This document shows, piece by piece, positions 58,986 to 64,000 of a stretch of 64,000 nt of DNA. The notes beneath the pieces are model-generated. The model saw only the letters and a list, made by a program, of their open reading frames with translations, ran no database searches and was not told where the DNA came from. A program made the translations under genes and the position numbers. Each line of letters begins with the position of its first letter. Positions within the stretch are counted from its first letter, which is position 1. Source of the stretch: Isoetes taiwanensis (lineage: Eukaryota > Streptophyta > Lycopodiopsida > Isoetales > Isoetaceae); NCBI GenBank assembly GCA_021234155.1, contig JAJEKV010000506.1, positions 64,001-128,000 on the forward strand, read 5' to 3'.

Positions 58986-61530
58986 TATCAATCCATCCTT
59001 TAAAGCAAGCTACATAATCAGGAGATAAAGGAACTCACCTTTTGCAATAACTAGGGTTTTCCTACAATATTATGCTCAATTATGAGCCTAAGAAATAAAC
59101 ACAACAAGTGTTTTGATGGTATATGCTCACGGTTACCCTAGACATCAAGCTACATCTAACCACTAATGTGACTATTTTTAGTTATGTTAGATCCATTATG
59201 TTTTCGGTATCTCCAGGTTGGACTTTGATCAAGGTTTATTTTTTGGACACCTGCGGCGGATTTGCTCAATTATGAAGGTGGGATTCGAACCTCTTGCTCT
59301 CCTCTTGTTTGGTCGATTAGTTTCAATGTCAATTAGGGATAGGGGTAAAGTTGATGATACCAAATTGAATTCCCCATGGCCTAATAATTTACTAGTTTTC
59401 CCAAAGCATTAGACATTAATTCCTAATCATAGGATTATTTTAATGCTAATTTAATCCCTTTTAGGTCAACCCCCTAGGTTACAATATGATTTTAAGTACC
59501 ATTGGGTTTGTTTTAGGTATATTTATTTATCTTTATAAATACTTGAAACGGGTCCGCGAACTTCTACCAAAATAGGTTTCCTACATAAGATTGTCTAACC
59601 AATTTTCCAAGCCAAGCTAATGTGATGGATCTTTCTTTATTTGGTTTTGTGCCTTATTTTCTAGGAAGCCATTCACCATATCAAAAAGACTTGAAAATGT
59701 CGTATAGCATGCAATATCCATCCGAGATCACACATCTGGGTGGCAATTCTTTATGCTCAATCACTAAATGACATGCTTAGCAATGGGGTATATTTGGAAT
59801 CTAGATAGGTTGGAGATGAGTAATTTTCAATTGGACTATAATCAATTTCATGATCATGAATCCCTACTAAACTATTTTTTCTCTAACATATGGTTTTTAT
59901 AATAACACTTACAATGCGGATGATTTTTATGAATTATATCAATTTCAAGCTACCTTCAAATCTATGGCATTCTCTGCCGCGGATAACTGTATTTCTAAAT
60001 CGGACCCTTTAACTAGATTTAATCTAAAAATTGGGCGTCCAATTAGTCAAGAGTTTTTTCTCCTTTTTTCTTCTAATTTTTCCTTTCCTTTACAATACCC
60101 AATTTTGCCTTTGAAAGGTTTTTGAAGGTTAGATATCCTATGGCACATAATTTTATTTAATTTTTTGAATCCCCCAGAACATGGTTATTATTTTGAAGGA
60201 TAATAATAGGTCATGTGTGCATCAATGTCAATGGAATAAGGATCTGCAATGACTATATGTGAGAGCTAAAGTGATGCTCTATTTCTCCAATCTTAAATCT
60301 ATGTTTTTTTTATAATAATAACCCATGAGAATTGAATAGAAGGGATATGGTCTAAATCTTTGCAAATATGGTTATTATTTTGAAGGATAATAATAGATCA
60401 TTTTGTGCATTATAGCGAGATGCAATGGAAGAAGAATGGAAGACGGATCGTACAATCCACCATGGCACCATGGAAGTTCGGACCATATGTTGGAGGCAAG
60501 CTTTGGACACCTGGGGCGATTATGCATGAGAATTGCCCTATGATTTTAAGATGTCGTTTTTGTTTTTGAAAGATGGTTTTGGTGTTCTCTCCACATCTAA
60601 AAACGGTTGGGGTTCATGCCAAAAATATGAAAGCAACCCATGCATTGAAGCTAACCTCTATCAAAATAACTCAATGTGATAATAAGACTACTTTAACCAA
60701 TCTAACCAGGTGAGCTAATGTGACTATTTTTATATCTTAAATCTATGTTTGACAATCTTAATTAACCCAAGCAATTGTTTTAGGGATCAAGACCATTCAT
60801 ATTATTTTGCCAAATATATATGGCAATTGGAGGAGGAAATAGAAGCATTTTGCTACATATTCTAAGCGAGATTCATCCCACCTGGACTTAAACAAAGTGG
60901 AAAGTCAAACTCACCATGAAACAATGTTGGAAGTCAAAGTCCACCATTTGAGGTTTATGCTCCAATTATGATTGGGTTTTTTTATGATTTTAATATCCAT
61001 TTTTCGGGGTTTGCCTATATCCATTTTTTGATGGTAAATTGCATCTCAATAGTTTTTGCTTAAGTTTTTGAATATGAAACCCATGTTAGAACCTCTACTA
61101 ATTGGAAATACAGTCAATGCTTGCCTAATGAATTTTATGCATAAATTATTTGCATTATCCACATGTGACCAACAATGCTTGGGACACACATTTTTATAAC
61201 CCATTGAATTGTTTTAGGGATACACCAATGTTCAACAACCCCGAGGATTGAACCTCACACAACATATGTTAAGCGAGATGCCCCACGGAACCCTACTGTT
61301 ATTTTGCTACATATTCTGAACATATGGGACTACCCGGTTATGTTAAATCTTTCAAAGTTGGGGGCCTATATGATTTTATAGCCATACGGACACCTCTAGT
61401 TTAGATTATGCTCAATTATGATTGGGCGCTATGATTTTAAGATGAGTTTAGAGTTTGAAGAAAGATGGTATGTCGAAGTCTCTATAGCGGTTTTGCTTAA
61501 GTTTTTGAATATGAAGAAGACGCGAGGATT
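58986..61530. repeat. Scrambled break in the satellite array
   Basis: Unit words are present only in pieces, mixed with other DNA. 59615-59755 resembles 48560-48690. 60180-60255 and 60363-60480 resemble 47450-47545. A clear B box (GGTTCGAATCCCACC, minus strand) lies at 59278-59292. One degenerate anchor copy is at about 60660. No gene is seen. Confidence 0.7.
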
Positions 61531-64000
61531 GAACCTCTACCAAAAATAACTCAATGTCCTAATAAGACTACTTTAACCAATCTAACCGGTGAGCTAATGT
61601 GACTATTTTTTATCTTAAGGATTATAATAACCCATTGAATTGTTTTGGGATGGTCGATAATTATATCTATATCAAATCCCCTGGAACATTTATTTTGCTA
61701 CATATAAGGAGATGCAAATGGACTACTTGCTATATGGGATGCATCAATCCTATTGGACTAATGTTGAGGGACACCTCTATGATTTTCAACAATTTTTAAG
61801 AAGGTCTTCGAGTTTGCCTAAGGTTTTGATGGTATATCGAGTCTCTATCAAAGTTTTGCTTAAGTTTTTTGAATATGAAACACGGGGATTGAACCTCTAC
61901 CAAAATAACTCAATGTCCTAATAAGACTACTTTAACCAATCTAACCGGTGAGCTACCATGACTATTTTTTTTTTATCTTAAATCTATTTTTTTTTTTTTT
62001 ATAATAACCCATTAAATGATCATTTTAGGGAGTCTATGGTTTCAAGAATTATATCTATATCAAATCCCCAGAGAACCCCTGTTATTTTGCTACATATTCT
62101 AAGCGAGATGCACATTATTTGGACTACATATGATCGTCGGGATCATCAATCCCTACGACCCGGACTATATGTTGGAGCCTCTGGACACCTCTCGTTTCGA
62201 TTATGCTCAATTATGATTGGGAACTCCTATGATTTTAAGATGTCAAATCTGTGAGTTTGCCTAAGGTTTTGATGGTATATCGAGTCTCTCGGTTTTCTTA
62301 AGTTTTTTGAATATGAAATCACGGGGATTAGAACCTCTACCAAAATAACTCAATGTCCTAATAAGACTACTTTAACCAATCTAACTAGTGAGCTAATGTG
62401 ACTTTTTTTTATCTTAAATCCATGTTTTTTTATAATAACCCATTGAATTGTTTTAGGGATATGGTCTATGGTTTCAAGAATTATATCTATATCAAATCCC
62501 TACGGGAACCCCCTGTTATTTTGCTACATATTCTAAGCGAGATGCACCACGGACTACCACGATGCGTCGGATCACATCAATCCCTCGGCCAGACTATATG
62601 TTGAAGCCTCTGGACACCTCTCGTTTTGATTATGCTTTTTATGATTGGGGACTCCTATGATTTTAAGATGTCAAATTGAGTTTGCCTAAGGTTTTGATGG
62701 TATATCGAGTCTCTATCACGTTTTTTAGAATATGAAATCTGGGGATTGAACCTCTACCAAAATAACTCAATGTCCTAATAAGACTACTTTAACCAATCTA
62801 ACTAGTGAGCTAATGACTATTTTTTATCTTAAATCCATGTTTTTTTTTATAATAACCCATTGAATTGTTTTAGGGATATGGTCTATGGTTTCAAGAATTA
62901 TATCTATATCAAATCCCCCACGGAACCCCTATTATTTTGCTACATATTCTAAACGAGGTGCACTGGACTTTCGCCGGAAGGTCAATCCCTACTGATGGTA
63001 TATGTTGAAGCCTCTGGACACCTCTCGTTTCGGATTATGCTCATTTATGATTGGGGACTCCTATGATTTTAAGATGTCAAATCTGAGAGTTTGCCTAAGG
63101 TTTTGATGGTATATCGAGTCCTCTATCACGGTTTTAGAATTTGAAATATGAAATCGAGGGGAACCTCTACCAAAATAACCCAATGTCCTAATAAGACTAC
63201 TTTAACCAATCTAACTAGTGAGCTAATGTGACTTTTTTATCTTAAATCCATGTTTTTATAATAACCCATTGAATTGTTTAGGGATATGGTCTATGGTTTC
63301 AAGAATTATATCTATATCAAATCCCCTGGAACCCCTGTTATTTTGCTACATATTCTAAGCGAGGTGCACCCGGACTACCCACGGTCGTCCGGATCACATC
63401 AATCCTCAAATTGCCCGCATGTATGTTGAAGTCTCTGGACACCTCTCGTTTGATTATGCTCATTTATGATTGGGGACTCCTATGATTTTAAGATGTCAAA
63501 TACGAAGTTTGCCTAAGGTTTTGATGGTATATCGAGCCTCTATATCACGGTTTTAGAATATGAAATATGAGGGATTGAACCTCTACCAAAATAACCCAAT
63601 GTCCTAATAAGACTACTTTAACCAATCTAACTAGTGAGCTAATGCGATTTTTTTATCTTAAATCCATGTTTTTTATAATAACCCATTGAATTGTTTTAGG
63701 GATATGGTCTATGGTTTCAAGAATTATATCTATCAAATCCCTCGAACCCCACAGGTGTTATTTTGCTACATATTCTAAGCGAGGTGCACCTGGACTACCC
63801 ACAATAAGTTTAACGGATCTTGTCAATCCACTATTGCATCAGATGTTGAAGTCTCCTCGACACCTCTCGTTTCGATTATGCTCATTTATGATTGGGGACT
63901 CCTATGATTTTAAGATGTCAAATACGAGTTTGCCTAAGGTTTTGATGGTATATCGAGCCTCTATACGGTTAACTCAATGTCCTAATAAGACTACTTTAAC
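61531..64000 (-). repeat. Tandem satellite array, block 2 (runs off the window)
   Basis: Anchors lie near 61543, 61904, 62339, 62756, 63171, 63587 and 63969. The units are the same as block 1, but several share private changes (ACTAGTGAGCTAATG in place of CCGGTGAGCTAATG, GGGGACTCC in place of GGGGGCGCC, GAGGTGCAC in place of GAGATGCAC). This indicates a locally amplified subfamily. The array continues past the right edge. Confidence 0.95.

Noticed and set aside
50152-62604. Repeated open frames starting MNCFRDMVYGFKNYIYIK
   Set aside because: They recur once per satellite unit with frame-breaking differences and stops at varying places, so they follow the repeat and show no sign of selection as protein.
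49290-64000. CRISPR-like array
   Set aside because: The unit is about 430 bp with near-identical content throughout; there are no short repeats with unique spacers, and the genome is eukaryotic.

Overview
The window is nuclear DNA of a land plant or close streptophyte relative. It is AT-rich and made mostly of decayed transposable elements and satellite, with only two convincing host genes. Plant signs are an NPH3-family gene, a folate carrier of the plant chloroplast-envelope type, Mutator-like (MULE) and Ty1/copia remnants, and TTTAGGG-like tracts. A decayed dynein heavy-chain fragment points to a lineage with flagellate sperm (bryophyte, lycophyte, fern or similar). Introns of 57 to 226 nt argue against most ferns and seed plants. 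The placement is inference.

Layout. 1-16 kb: nested transposon remnants (MULE, LINE 3' ends, SINE-like elements, a TIR element with telomere-like filling, a copia element carrying two insertions, a second MULE end, an L1-type LINE). 16-20.7 kb: unassigned DNA with small tandem duplications and AAATTGGGC palindromes. 20.7-26.1 kb: a near full-length but broken APE-type LINE on the minus strand, directly followed by a 5'-truncated LINE on the plus strand. 26.7-28.6 kb: an intact 11-exon folate carrier gene, minus strand. 29.5-32.2 kb: dynein heavy-chain fragment. 33.5-34.4 kb: second copy of a dimeric 1-kb element. 35.3-37.2 kb: a two-exon gene for a BTB/NPH3 protein ending in a ubiquitin-like domain. 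38.1-39.9 kb: MULE transposase C-terminal half. 44.1-45.4 kb: another truncated LINE. 47.2-48.8 kb: a partly duplicated exon-like segment and a SINE. 49.3 kb to the window end: a tandem array of about 420-440 bp units (about 32 anchor copies) with a tRNA-like Pol III promoter in each unit, broken at 59.0-61.5 kb by a scrambled stretch that reuses sequence from 47-48.7 kb.

The host genes do not form an operon or a visible pathway. The folate carrier is predicted to work in an organelle membrane, and the NPH3 protein is predicted to be a CUL3 ubiquitin-ligase adaptor. The most unusual item is the fusion of that adaptor family to a C-terminal, non-processable ubiquitin-like domain. Many breaks in the repeats and in the dynein and LINE reading frames are small indels, often at CG sites, so some may be assembly errors rather than biology.
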